A DNA stretch of 64,000 nt from Actinomycetota bacterium (lineage in GTDB: Bacteria > Actinomycetota > Acidimicrobiia > Acidimicrobiales > JAMCPL01), in NCBI GenBank assembly GCA_023379675.1, contig JAMCPL010000014.1:136185-200184 (forward strand), given 5' to 3'. Both the position numbers and the translations under genes were made by a program. The notes beneath the pieces were generated by a model. That model ran no database searches, was not told the origin of the DNA, and saw only the letters and a program-made list of their open reading frames with translations. Shown piece after piece: positions 24,771 to 32,865 of the stretch. Position 1 is the stretch's first letter; every line of letters starts with the position of its first letter.

Positions 24771-27329
24771 TTACCCAGCGATCAACCTCCGAGCTCGCTC
24801 CACCAGTTCATCCAGGCCGGATGCATCCTTACCACCTGCAACTGCAACTTCAGCGCTCCCACCCCCGCCACCTTTGATTATGCCAGCCAGCGCCTTCACT
24901 AGTTCGCGCGCGTCCCTGCTCCCGTCTGTCGCCACTGCAACAGCTGCTTTCGATCCATCCGGTGATCCTGCGAGCAGGGTCGCCGCAACGCCATGCCCCC
25001 TGACCTTGAGCGCCACATCTCTCATGTCGTCCTGGATAAGTCCGTCCACCCTGGAAATCAATATACCATTACTGGCCATACCTGCGAGGTCGGATGCCAA
25101 GCCTTCCAGGCGCTGCACTTTCAGGCGATCCAGTTCCTTCGCTGCCAGCTGCTTCTGTTCCACCAGCCTGCCTATCCCCTCCAGCAACTCCTCCGGTTCG
25201 ACATTGAGGGCCCTGGATGCCGACTCGACCATGTAAGAGCGCTCCACCAGCTTGCCTGCGGCATCCATACCCGTAACAGCTTCTATCCTACGCGTATTGG
25301 ACCCAATGGATGATTCCGAGACAACCAGGATTGGACCTATCTGGCCCAGTGAAGAGACATGCGTTCCCCCGCAGAACTCCATGGAGTGCTCGCCGGCCTT
25401 GACCACCCGCACTTCATTGCCGTAGCGGTCCCCAAAAAAGGCAAGGGCTCCCATCGACTCAGCAGTTGCCCTGTCGGTCACAATCGTATGCACTGCAGCA
25501 TCGCTGATCACATCGGCATTGGCCATATTCATGATCTCGTTCAATTCTTCGGGCAGGACACGGGAGTGATGGGAAAAATCAAAGCGCAACCTGCCGGGCG
25601 CCACCAATGAGCCCTGCTGATGGACGTGGTCCCCCAGGACCTGTCTCAGTGCGCTGTGCAATAGATGCGTTCCCGTGTGATTACGGCGCAGATCGGCCCT
25701 CCTTGCGCTGTCAACCACCGCACGTACCTGATCACCTGGGCGCATCTGTCCGGACACCCTAGCCCGGTGAACAACAATCCCGCCTGCCTTGCTTTGCGTA
25801 TCGAGCACCCTGGCCGAGCCATCTCCGCACCTGATCACGCCCGTATCGCCTACCTGCCCACCGCTCTCTGCATAGAAAGGCGTCCTGTCCAGTATGATGT
25901 CAGCAACTCCTGGCTTGTCCGTGGAAACGACAGCCAGCAGGTCGGCTCCCGCATCCTCGGTATCGTAGCCTACGAAGACCGTAGGGCCTGACTCCTCCAG
26001 AATGCGCGTGAACAACTCGCCGTCATCACCATCCATGGCCAAACGCCTGCCGGCGGCCGCCTGGCGGGCCCGATCCCTCTGTGCCTCCATCTCTCTTTCG
26101 AATCCTTCTACGTCGACGGCCACTCCTGCGATGGCGGCAAGCTCCGTGGTGAGTTCGATGGGGAAACCATATGTATCGTGCAAGGTAAATGCCGTCGACC
26201 CCGATATATCGTTGCCACCGGAGAGTTCCTGATCAAGGATGGCGTGCCCCCGCTCCAAGGTACGCCGGAATGCCGCCTCCTCCCGGTCAAGGGTGTCGAG
26301 TATCGCATCCCTGGAAGTTTCGAGCTTCTCGAACACGCCACCAAGCGTATCCACTGCAACCGCACCCAGGGAAGCACACACAGCACCGGAGTATCCGAGC
26401 TGGAAGGCTCGCAACATAGCTCTTCTTATGATACGGCGCAACACGCTTCCCCTTCCTTCGTTGGAGGGAGCCACCCCGTCGGCCACCAGGCAGACCATAG
26501 CCCTGGCATGATCCGCCATCACCCTGAGAATACGCGTCTCGTCGGGATCCCTCCCCTGGCGCACGCCCGTTATGGACTGTGCCTTATCAAGCAGTGGCAC
26601 GAACAGATCGGTGTCAAACATTGAGTCCACTCCATCGACAATCGGCAGGATGCGTTCCAGCCCGGCGCCTGTATCTATATTGCGCCTCGGAAGTACCTTG
26701 AGACCACCGTCAGGAGCCCGCTCCAGTTCCATAAAAACCAGATTCCAGATCTCCACATACCTGTCGCTACCGGAACTGGCCGGTCCACCACCGGCTCCAT
26801 ATGCCTCTCCCCTGTCGAAATATATCTCCGAACTGGGACCACAGGGTCCCGTATCTCCCATTTTCCAGAAGTTGTCGTCGCCCATTCTCTGGATGCGTTC
26901 CTGGCGCATGCCAACACCATCACGCCATATCCGCTCCGCGTCGTCATCATCTTCATAAACTGTGACCCAGAGCCGATCACCGTCTATACCCAGGGTTTCA
27001 GTGACAAAATCCCATGCATAGGTTATGGCGCCTTCTTTGAAATAATCACCGAAACTAAAATTACCGAGCATCTCGAAGAAGGTACAGTGCCTGGTGGTGG
27101 TGCCCACGATTTCAATATCAGAGGTTCGAAAACATCTCTGTACACTGGTGGCTCTCGGCCAGGGAGGCGTCTCTAGCCCAAGGAAATATGGCTTGAACTG
27201 CACCATCCCTGCAATAGTGAACATTATGGAGGGATCTGGAGGAACAAGACTGGCAGAGGGAACCTCCACGTGCCCTCGGTCTACAAAGAACTTCACAAAC
27301 TCAGAACGCAAGCGCTCGGAACCTACCAT
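24771..27329 (-). CDS. alaS: Alanyl-tRNA synthetase
   Basis: A full-length class II synthetase of 852 residues. Motif 1 is near RSEFVKFFVDRGHVEVPSASLVP, and motif 2 (VQRCFRTSDIEIVGTTTRHCTFFEMLGNFSFGDYFK) and motif 3 (GRGSVLRRIIRRAM) follow. The editing domain has HTGTHLLHSALR and the zinc site CGGTHV. The C-terminal domain ends with the Gly-rich KGGGGGSAEVAVAGGKD, typical of AlaRS. It charges tRNA-Ala in the cytosol. It is third in the conserved actinobacterial series DUF948, small membrane protein, alaS, ruvX, mltG, aroE. No T-box or other leader was recognised upstream, where the gap is only 36 bases. Confidence 0.97.
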   Translation of the reverse strand: MVGSERLRSEFVKFFVDRGHVEVPSASLVPPDPSIMFTIAGMVQFKPYFLGLETPPWPRATSVQRCFRTSDIEIVGTTTRHCTFFEMLGNFSFGDYFKEGAITYAWDFVTETLGIDGDRLWVTVYEDDDDAERIWRDGVGMRQERIQRMGDDNFWKMGDTGPCGPSSEIYFDRGEAYGAGGGPASSGSDRYVEIWNLVFMELERAPDGGLKVLPRRNIDTGAGLERILPIVDGVDSMFDTDLFVPLLDKAQSITGVRQGRDPDETRILRVMADHARAMVCLVADGVAPSNEGRGSVLRRIIRRAMLRAFQLGYSGAVCASLGAVAVDTLGGVFEKLETSRDAILDTLDREEAAFRRTLERGHAILDQELSGGNDISGSTAFTLHDTYGFPIELTTELAAIAGVAVDVEGFEREMEAQRDRARQAAAGRRLAMDGDDGELFTRILEESGPTVFVGYDTEDAGADLLAVVSTDKPGVADIILDRTPFYAESGGQVGDTGVIRCGDGSARVLDTQSKAGGIVVHRARVSGQMRPGDQVRAVVDSARRADLRRNHTGTHLLHSALRQVLGDHVHQQGSLVAPGRLRFDFSHHSRVLPEELNEIMNMANADVISDAAVHTIVTDRATAESMGALAFFGDRYGNEVRVVKAGEHSMEFCGGTHVSSLGQIGPILVVSESSIGSNTRRIEAVTGMDAAGKLVERSYMVESASRALNVEPEELLEGIGRLVEQKQLAAKELDRLKVQRLEGLASDLAGMASNGILISRVDGLIQDDMRDVALKVRGHGVAATLLAGSPDGSKAAVAVATDGSRDARELVKALAGIIKGGGGGSAEVAVAGGKDASGLDELVERARRLIAG

Positions 27330-27365
27330 AGCTACCTACATTAGCTGGTCATGGAGATGCTGGGG

Positions 27366-27683
27366 TCAACCATCGGATCGCAAGCCGTTCCGATGGTTGG
27401 AAATCTCCTCCCATATCTCGGCCTCCTTGCGCCTGGCTTCATCCCTCCCTGCACTTATTGCACTCCTGAACAGCCCGCTGGTTTTCGACGCGGTCAGATC
27501 CACGCCCCTGCCCACTCGTTTTGCACCCCAAGCCGCCATGTTAAGCGTCCTGGCTACAGGAGTAGATTGCCCATCTGGTTCCGATATGTCGTGGAGCCGA
27601 GCCAGCACCCTGTGCCGGCCGACCACAGCGCCTACCGCACCGACCAACGCTCCCCATATGAACCATCGTGCCCTCTTCAACAT
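27366..27683 (-). CDS. Small conserved membrane-associated protein (DUF6167-like)
   Basis: A 105-residue protein with a basic N-terminus and one transmembrane segment (FIWGALVGAVGAVVG, residues about 8-22). A polar region with an amphipathic helix (GLFRSAISAGRDEARRKEAEIWEEI) follows. Position and pattern match the small protein that sits between DUF948 and alaS genes in many actinobacteria; the family assignment rests mainly on that position. GGAGGG is 12 bases before the ATG. Function unknown; with the DUF948 protein it may form a membrane-associated pair. Confidence 0.7.
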   Translation of the reverse strand: MLKRARWFIWGALVGAVGAVVGRHRVLARLHDISEPDGQSTPVARTLNMAAWGAKRVGRGVDLTASKTSGLFRSAISAGRDEARRKEAEIWEEISNHRNGLRSDG

Positions 27684-27703
27684 TGCCGCCTACGTCCCTC
27701 CAC

Positions 27704-28078
27704 CTATTCTCTCCTGTCCTCTCCTGGCGAGAGTAACCGGTTGCCCGCCTTCCTGAATCCCGATGTATAGGCCACCGTCTTCACGAATGGGTTGGCAAAT
27801 ATACGGTATGCAAGCCGCGAGGCGGAATCCACCGTAGCGGATACTGCCTCGGTCACTTCCATGACATCGCCCACCCTCTCCATCTCGCCGGCCACCTGCT
27901 CGGCCAGGATCCTTGCGTCCCTGAGCACCGGTATGCTCTCGCTGTCGATGCGGGTGACCATCTCCTGGAGTGCCCGGCGCAGCCTTGCCAGCAAGACAAT
28001 GATAACGATCCCGGCGAGCAGGACGAGGAATGCCAGAACCATGGCGACCACAAGCACTATTTGATCTATCTCAACCAT
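27704..28078 (-). CDS. DUF948 domain membrane protein
   Basis: A 124-residue protein with an N-terminal transmembrane helix (IVLVVAMVLAFLVLLAGIVIIVLLARL) followed by a helical cytoplasmic or envelope region with the periodic LRRALQEMVTRIDSESIPVLRDARILAEQV pattern of DUF948. It starts the alaS operon. No ribosome site is visible; TAAGAT lies 9 bases before the ATG on the minus strand, so the message may be nearly leaderless. Function unknown. Confidence 0.8.
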   Translation of the reverse strand: MVEIDQIVLVVAMVLAFLVLLAGIVIIVLLARLRRALQEMVTRIDSESIPVLRDARILAEQVAGEMERVGDVMEVTEAVSATVDSASRLAYRIFANPFVKTVAYTSGFRKAGNRLLSPGEDRRE

Positions 28079-28175
28079 ACCGGGCCAATCTTACAGGCTT
28101 TTACGCACCAGCACCGTCTCCGGCCAGCACCATCTCCGCCCGGAGCTGCCGGTAGGGCGTCTCCGACGATGAGAC

Positions 28176-28206
28176 CTGGTGTGACATCCGGCATCTGGTG
28201 TGACAT
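28176..28206. repeat. 19-bp-period direct repeat in a divergent intergenic region
   Basis: The 12-mer ctggtgtgacat occurs at 28176-28187 and 28195-28206, a 19-base period, between the divergent DUF948 and lipoprotein genes. Being noncoding, its period is not a multiple of three. It could be a regulator half-site pair or simple slippage. Confidence 0.6.
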
Positions 28207-28247
28207 GGAACATTGCGAGCCGGCATGCGACGTATTTGTGAAAGCGA

Positions 28248-28253
28248 TATCAT
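28248..28253 (+). promoter_or_regulatory. -10 hexamer TATCAT, 7 nt before the lipoprotein ATG
   Basis: TATCAT is followed by seven bases and the ATG at 28261, the spacing expected for a leaderless transcript. No -35 match and no ribosome site were seen. Confidence 0.4.
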
Positions 28254-28260
28254 TGACCGC

Positions 28261-28821
28261 ATGATCAGAAGTACCGCCGGTACCAGCTCAACCAATATCG
28301 CAGCCTGGAAGCGTTGCTGCGCGGTCCTGGTGATGGTAATGGCCGGTGGATCATGGCTGGCTTCCTGCTCATCCTCGAAACCTCCAAGCACGCCTACCGT
28401 AAAGGTTCCAAGTGCTGCAGTCACAGATGCGGAGGTGGCAGCCGCGTACGAGAACTTCTTCAACCTACACAACCCGTCGCTCTCCGCCAAGCTTGATGCC
28501 ATCCAGGATGGCAAAGCTCTGCAAAAGGCAGTCAGTACAGCAATGTCATCCTCACTGGCGAAGGCGGCAGCTGGAGCAAAGGTGAGCTCAGTCACCCCAT
28601 ATACGAAGACACAGTGCGCTGACAGCGGGCTGGTCTACCCGTGCGCCAAGGCAGCTTACACGATCCTTTCCCCTGGTGGGCAGCCACTTACCACGGGCGC
28701 GGGTTACGCAGTATTCACTGGTGGAAAATGGCTGGTGGCCAAGAGCACTGTATGCGGGCTCCTCGGCTCGTTCTCGGAGTATTCCAATTCCAAGGCTCCG
28801 ATACCAGGTTGCCCGTCCTGA
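28261..28821 (+). CDS. Secreted lipoprotein of unknown function
   Basis: A 186-residue protein. A signal peptide (basic KRCCAVLVMVMAGGSWLASC) ends in a lipobox L-A-S-C, so the mature protein would be lipid-anchored at Cys and exposed outside. A Ser/Pro linker follows, then a domain of about 130 residues with a YENFFN helix, KLDAIQDG and several Cys residues (probably disulfides near TQCADSGLVYPC). This resembles small mycobacterial secreted antigens in layout, but I do not recognise the family firmly. The ATG at 28261 gives a normal signal peptide; upstream TTG (28213) and ATG (28225) are possible. The stop overlaps the next start (TGATG). Confidence 0.7.
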   Translation: MIRSTAGTSSTNIAAWKRCCAVLVMVMAGGSWLASCSSSKPPSTPTVKVPSAAVTDAEVAAAYENFFNLHNPSLSAKLDAIQDGKALQKAVSTAMSSSLAKAAAGAKVSSVTPYTKTQCADSGLVYPCAKAAYTILSPGGQPLTTGAGYAVFTGGKWLVAKSTVCGLLGSFSEYSNSKAPIPGCPS

Positions 28822-29891
28822 TGCTTCCCGATCCCAGACAGCTGCCCACAGGATCATCACCCACAGGATCATCACCCACAGGATCGCCATCCACGCCCCT
28901 CCTGCCACCTACGAGCCATCTCCGACCTGGCATCACGAGCACTGAACCTGGACAGGGACAGGGACAGGGACAGGGCTCCTGCCACCCGCTGCCCAGATCT
29001 TTGTCGCCATCGAAGATCGCGACATTCAAGGACTGCCCCCTTTCCTTCAAGTTCTCTTATATCGACGGGTTGAAGGAAGCTCCATCCATCCATGCCGTAA
29101 AGGGCACGCTGGTACACAGGGCACTGGAAAGGCTGTTCTGGGAACTACCGGCAGGACAACGCTCCCTGGAAAGGGCATGCGGTTTCGCTGAATCGGAGCT
29201 CAATGCAATGACCGAAGATGACCCCGACCTGGATGCGCTGGAACTCGACGATTCCAGACTGGCAACGCTTCTCCGGCAGTCCAAGACGCTGATCGATGGC
29301 TACTTCCATCTCGAAGACCCTGACACAATATACTCGGCAGGCATAGAGATGGCGCTGGAGGCGGACATTGGAGGCACCAGGCTGAGGGGCATCATCGATC
29401 GCCTGGACATGAACGGGGACGGCAACCTGACCATTACCGACTACAAAACCGGCCGCGCACCGTCGAGCAAATTCGAAAGGGCTCGCTTCCACGGCGTGAA
29501 CATGTACGCGTTGCTCTGCGAGGAAGTGATAGGAATACGACCGGCCAAAGTGCAGCTGCTGTACCTGCAGCAGCCCTGCGTGCTTTCCATGGAACCATCG
29601 GATCAGGCAATACGCGCAATACGCAAGAACATATCCGCTCTGTGGAATGCCGTAGTGAAAGCATGTGATGGCGGTGGTTTCCTGCCGCGCATCTCGGGAC
29701 TGTGTGGATGGTGTGGATTCAAGGATCTCTGCCCTGCCTACAATGGCGCCTCTCCTACCACAGTTACCAGCACCACTCCTGCCGCTGGCAGAGTTGCCGC
29801 TGGCACTCCTGCCGCTGGCACCGCAACGCACAACTCCATCCCCGCCATTCCCACCACACCTACCGGTAGCGCCATAACGGCCGGCTGCTGA
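28821..29891 (+). CDS. RecB-like PD-(D/E)XK exonuclease with Fe-S cluster
   Basis: A 356-residue single-domain nuclease of the RecB/Cas4-like PDDEXK_1 family. After an N-terminal low-complexity region come SPSKIATFKDCPLSFKFSYI (first cluster Cys), HRALERLFW, and the catalytic stretch GIIDRLDMNGDG...TITDYKTGR. The C-terminal CGWCGFKDLC supplies the other three cluster cysteines. Stand-alone actinobacterial members are thought to act in DNA repair. The ATG overlaps the lipoprotein stop (TGATG). The first 50 residues contain SPTGS repeats and a GQGQGQ run, and the tail is Ala/Thr/Pro-rich with a repeated AAGTPAAG; these ends flank an intact core. Confidence 0.88.
   Translation: MLPDPRQLPTGSSPTGSSPTGSPSTPLLPPTSHLRPGITSTEPGQGQGQGQGSCHPLPRSLSPSKIATFKDCPLSFKFSYIDGLKEAPSIHAVKGTLVHRALERLFWELPAGQRSLERACGFAESELNAMTEDDPDLDALELDDSRLATLLRQSKTLIDGYFHLEDPDTIYSAGIEMALEADIGGTRLRGIIDRLDMNGDGNLTITDYKTGRAPSSKFERARFHGVNMYALLCEEVIGIRPAKVQLLYLQQPCVLSMEPSDQAIRAIRKNISALWNAVVKACDGGGFLPRISGLCGWCGFKDLCPAYNGASPTTVTSTTPAAGRVAAGTPAAGTATHNSIPAIPTTPTGSAITAGC
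28846..28890. repeat. 15-bp tandem repeat, 3 copies, 5' end of the RecB-like gene
   Basis: ccacaggatcatcac at 28846-28860 and 28861-28875, and a diverged third copy to 28890, encoding PTGSS repeats immediately after the start of the nuclease. Confidence 0.9.
28950..28973. repeat. 6-bp tandem repeat (ggacag), 4 copies
   Basis: Four perfect ggacag units encode alternating Gly-Gln ahead of the nuclease domain. A hexamer array keeps the reading frame whatever its copy number. Confidence 0.9.
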
Positions 29892-29921
29892 TAGGAAAAC
29901 CTGGATACGAGATATGTACTG

Positions 29922-30689
29922 ATGGGGACGCAATCCTCGCCCGTGGGTATGGGGAGGTCCACTGGATCCATTGCCACAGGGATATACCGTTTCGATTATA
30001 CCATCGACTCCGCCCTCCAGTACGTAAGAGGCATCCATGCCCTTGATGCGTCATCCGCCCTGCTCACCAAACTCGCCGATTACGGTCTTGTGTGGGCATT
30101 GATCGGCGCCGTGCGGGCACTTTCCCGCCCGCAAGCACGCAGGAACACTGTCCACGCCATCCTGTTCACCTCCATGACCGCCCCCTCGCTGAACTGGTCA
30201 TTGAAGTATATCGTTAGAAGACCAAGACCCTATGAAGCCGACCCTTGTGGCAAGCTGGAGCCGGGGGAAAGCTCACCACCAAAGTCATCGTCGGCGGGGT
30301 CGGGGCCCTCCAGAAGATCGGGCTCCGGGAACATATCAGGGCTGCAGCAAAGACGAGAGCATACATCGTCGGCCCCAACCCCTGTCGTGACTGGACGCTT
30401 TGCATCCCGGAATGCGCACCCGACCACTGCCACGCCCGCACCACTCGGAGAATCGTATGGAGTACGGACTCCTGGGAGTCCTAGCTTCCCGTCGGGCCAT
30501 ACCCTTACGGCCTGGTGCGCAGCCACCGTTCTTGCGGCCGGCGATCCTCTCGGTCCCGTTTACTACCTCCTGGCGTCCGCCGTCTCGTATTCCCGGCTTC
30601 ATCTGGGACACCACTATGCCACAGATGTGATAGGAGGCATGGTAATGGGTATCGGACTCGGATACATCGGTCGCCGGATACTAAAGTAA
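29922..30689 (+). CDS. PAP2 superfamily phosphatase with a long insertion
   Basis: A 255-residue membrane phosphatase, probably acting on a lipid pyrophosphate or phosphatidate. The three catalytic motifs are KYIVRRPRP (95-103), PSFPSGHT (187-194) and SRLHLGHHYATD near the C-terminus. Hydrophobic segments flank them. Between motifs 1 and 2, residues about 105-183 form a Ser/Pro/Thr/Arg-rich low-complexity stretch unlike the short loop normally found. The start at 29922 lacks a ribosome site; an ATG at 29949 is possible. It lies 30 bases after the nuclease gene on the same strand. Confidence 0.85.
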   Translation: MGTQSSPVGMGRSTGSIATGIYRFDYTIDSALQYVRGIHALDASSALLTKLADYGLVWALIGAVRALSRPQARRNTVHAILFTSMTAPSLNWSLKYIVRRPRPYEADPCGKLEPGESSPPKSSSAGSGPSRRSGSGNISGLQQRREHTSSAPTPVVTGRFASRNAHPTTATPAPLGESYGVRTPGSPSFPSGHTLTAWCAATVLAAGDPLGPVYYLLASAVSYSRLHLGHHYATDVIGGMVMGIGLGYIGRRILK

Positions 30690-30706
30690 TTCGCTGGGCC
30701 GCTTGC

Positions 30707-31480
30707 TTATGACACGGGCTTGCCGGCATGATACACGGAAACAAACACCCACTCCGCGACCAGAACCGGAATAGGCATCTTGGTACGTACGGCCAGGGCT
30801 ATCGCGTCGGACGGCCTACACTGTATCACCTGGCGACCCTTAGGTCCCATGGTCTCGAGTTCGGCGAGGAACAGCTTTCCCTGGACTCCTACGATACGTA
30901 CAGCTTCCACTGTCACCTGATGGCGCTCCAGCATATCGAGCATGAGATCGTGAACCAGCGGCCTTGGAGTGGCTACCTTCTTCATTCCGTAAGCTATGTA
31001 GTTGCCTTCAGCCAGGCCGACCGGAATATGCAGTTCCCTCCAGGGTGCATCCTGCTCGCGCAGTACGATCACAGGATTGCTGGAAGGCAACTCCATGCGC
31101 ACATCGTCCACCAGAACCACAGACCAGGGACTGTACGGATGATCGGCTCTCGCTGTTGCCCCGATGGTCTTTGCAGCAGCCACATCCATGGCTATCTCCC
31201 CCCCGCCGGTATCTGAATCATCCTCGCGAGCACTCGCCACCTCATTCGCATCCATAGCGATCTCTCCGGCAAGATTATCGCCGGCACCCACGACAGCCCC
31301 CTCCTCCCCCCCGCCGGTATCTGAATCATCCTCGCGAGCACTCGCCACCTCATTCGCATCCATAGCGATCTCTCCGGCAAGATTATCGCCGGCACCCACG
31401 ACAGCCCCCTCCTCGATGATCGCCTCGGGTACTGCACTTTTACCAATTGCAGGCACGGGAAAAGCCCCCTCCCGATCCAT
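30707..31480 (-). CDS. Bifunctional nuclease domain (DUF151/BFN) protein
   Basis: The C-terminal 160 residues are a BFN domain: VVLVDDVRMELPSSNPVIVLRE, LHIPVGLAEGNYIAYGM, RPLVHDLMLDML, and the block RQVIQCRPSDAIALAVRTKMPIPV. Proteins of this family show RNase and DNase activity in plants and are widespread but poorly understood in actinobacteria. The N-terminal 100 residues are an acidic low-complexity extension made of a 36-residue unit present twice, plus a decayed third piece (GEIAMDVAAAK). Its ATG overlaps the rodA stop (TGATG), so both are cotranscribed. Confidence 0.85.
   Translation of the reverse strand: MDREGAFPVPAIGKSAVPEAIIEEGAVVGAGDNLAGEIAMDANEVASAREDDSDTGGGEEGAVVGAGDNLAGEIAMDANEVASAREDDSDTGGGEIAMDVAAAKTIGATARADHPYSPWSVVLVDDVRMELPSSNPVIVLREQDAPWRELHIPVGLAEGNYIAYGMKKVATPRPLVHDLMLDMLERHQVTVEAVRIVGVQGKLFLAELETMGPKGRQVIQCRPSDAIALAVRTKMPIPVLVAEWVFVSVYHAGKPVS
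31197..31412. repeat. Perfect 108-bp tandem duplication in the BFN gene
   Basis: Bases 31197-31304 and 31305-31412 are identical by eye over the full 108 bases (36 codons). No mismatch means the duplication is recent or kept uniform by recombination. It encodes two copies of an acidic segment containing GAGDNLAGEIAMDANEVAS. Confidence 0.93.
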
Positions 31481-32703
31481 CAGCGGGTAGAGATACTACT
31501 GCGCTTTCGAGGCGATCGGGCATAGACCGACAAGGCAATGCCGGTACACGCGAAGAACGACAGCAACGCCGACCCGCCATAGCTGATAAACGGCAATGGG
31601 ATGCCCGCAACCGGCATGATGCCACTGGCCATGCCTATATTCTCGAAAACACTGAAAGCCATGAGCCCAACAGTACCACCTACGAGTACGCGCCCGAAGG
31701 GATCGCCTGCCAACCTTGCTATCCTTACCAGTCTCCATATGACCACACCCAGCAAGAAAATCAAGACAGCTCCACCCATGAACCCCAGCTCCTCGCCCAC
31801 CACTGAAAAAATGAAGTCAGTCTGAGCTTCAGGCAGGAAAAACAGGTTGACTTGAGGACCCTTGAGCAGCCCGGTCCCAAAAAGGCCACCAGAACCTATA
31901 GCCGCTTTGGACTCCACCGAATTGTATGCAGCACCTGCTGGATTGTTGGTCTGGTGTATGAAGCTGGTAAGTCGCAGGAGCTGGTAGTGATGGAGAAGCC
32001 CAAGCTTGACCATGGCAACCGCCGCCACCACTCCGAGCAGCACCAAAAGGATCGTATAGCGATTTGGAAGACCTGCAACCACCAGCAACACGAAGAGGGT
32101 CGTCAACATGACAATAGCGCTACCTAGGTCCGGCTGCTTCACCACCAGCAGGATAGGAATAGCCGCAAGAAAGAGCAACTTCACCATATCCTTGAAAGTG
32201 AGGGCATCCGTGTGCATCTGGTCCAGCTGGTATCGCCGCCCGCAGTAAGCGGCCACCACCACTATAAGCACTAGAGCTCCGAAAGCGGATGGCTGGATCT
32301 GGACAGGCCCCACCTGTATCCATCTGGCTGCGCCCAATGCGCTGGAGCCGAGCGGGGTGAACGTCGCCAGCAGAGCCAGGACAAGACCTCCGTACACTAT
32401 CCACCGGAATGCCTCGAGCCACCGGTAATCGACCAGTGCCAGCGCCATCATTGCCACGAAGCCAACGACTATGTATTCCACCTGATGATCCATAAGGTAG
32501 TGAGGATTCGCCCCCTGCGCTATCAGTTGCTCGCGTGTAGATGCATAGACCACGACAACGCCTACAATCGACAAGAGCACAGAAGCTCCTATCAGGATAA
32601 AGTCAAACCTGGCCAGCCCGCGCCTGGTCTCAATAGCAGGTGGAGGCATGGAAGCGCCTGCAGTGAAAGTGGAACCGGTAATTGTGGTCATCTCCGGAGT
32701 CAT
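31480..32703 (-). CDS. rodA: SEDS-family peptidoglycan polymerase, RodA-like
   Basis: A 407-residue polytopic protein. It shows ALGAARWIQVGPVQIQPSAFG, KQPDLGSAIVMLTT, the AYNSVESKAAIGSGGLFGTGLLKG loop, PEAQTDFIFSVVGEELGFMGG and PFISYGGSALLSFF. The PEAQTDFIF and KQPDLG wording is typical of RodA, the lipid-II polymerase of the elongation machinery. N-terminal residues 1-30 are Thr/Pro-rich and cytoplasmic. The gene diverges from ppk across a 162-base gap. No class B PBP is adjacent. Confidence 0.9.
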   Translation of the reverse strand: MTPEMTTITGSTFTAGASMPPPAIETRRGLARFDFILIGASVLLSIVGVVVVYASTREQLIAQGANPHYLMDHQVEYIVVGFVAMMALALVDYRWLEAFRWIVYGGLVLALLATFTPLGSSALGAARWIQVGPVQIQPSAFGALVLIVVVAAYCGRRYQLDQMHTDALTFKDMVKLLFLAAIPILLVVKQPDLGSAIVMLTTLFVLLVVAGLPNRYTILLVLLGVVAAVAMVKLGLLHHYQLLRLTSFIHQTNNPAGAAYNSVESKAAIGSGGLFGTGLLKGPQVNLFFLPEAQTDFIFSVVGEELGFMGGAVLIFLLGVVIWRLVRIARLAGDPFGRVLVGGTVGLMAFSVFENIGMASGIMPVAGIPLPFISYGGSALLSFFACTGIALSVYARSPRKRSSISTR

Positions 32704-32865
32704 TTTACACTACGCTGGCACGTCCATGGCGGCGCTCCTGTCGTCCTATCAAATCCCTCGATAACCTCGCTTCGTCGCCTCACCTAAAACCTCCGGATGA
32801 GGTCAGCTGCCAAAAGCCCATGAGTGGGAGCATCTAACCCCTGAATTGAGTAGGATTGTATTGGA

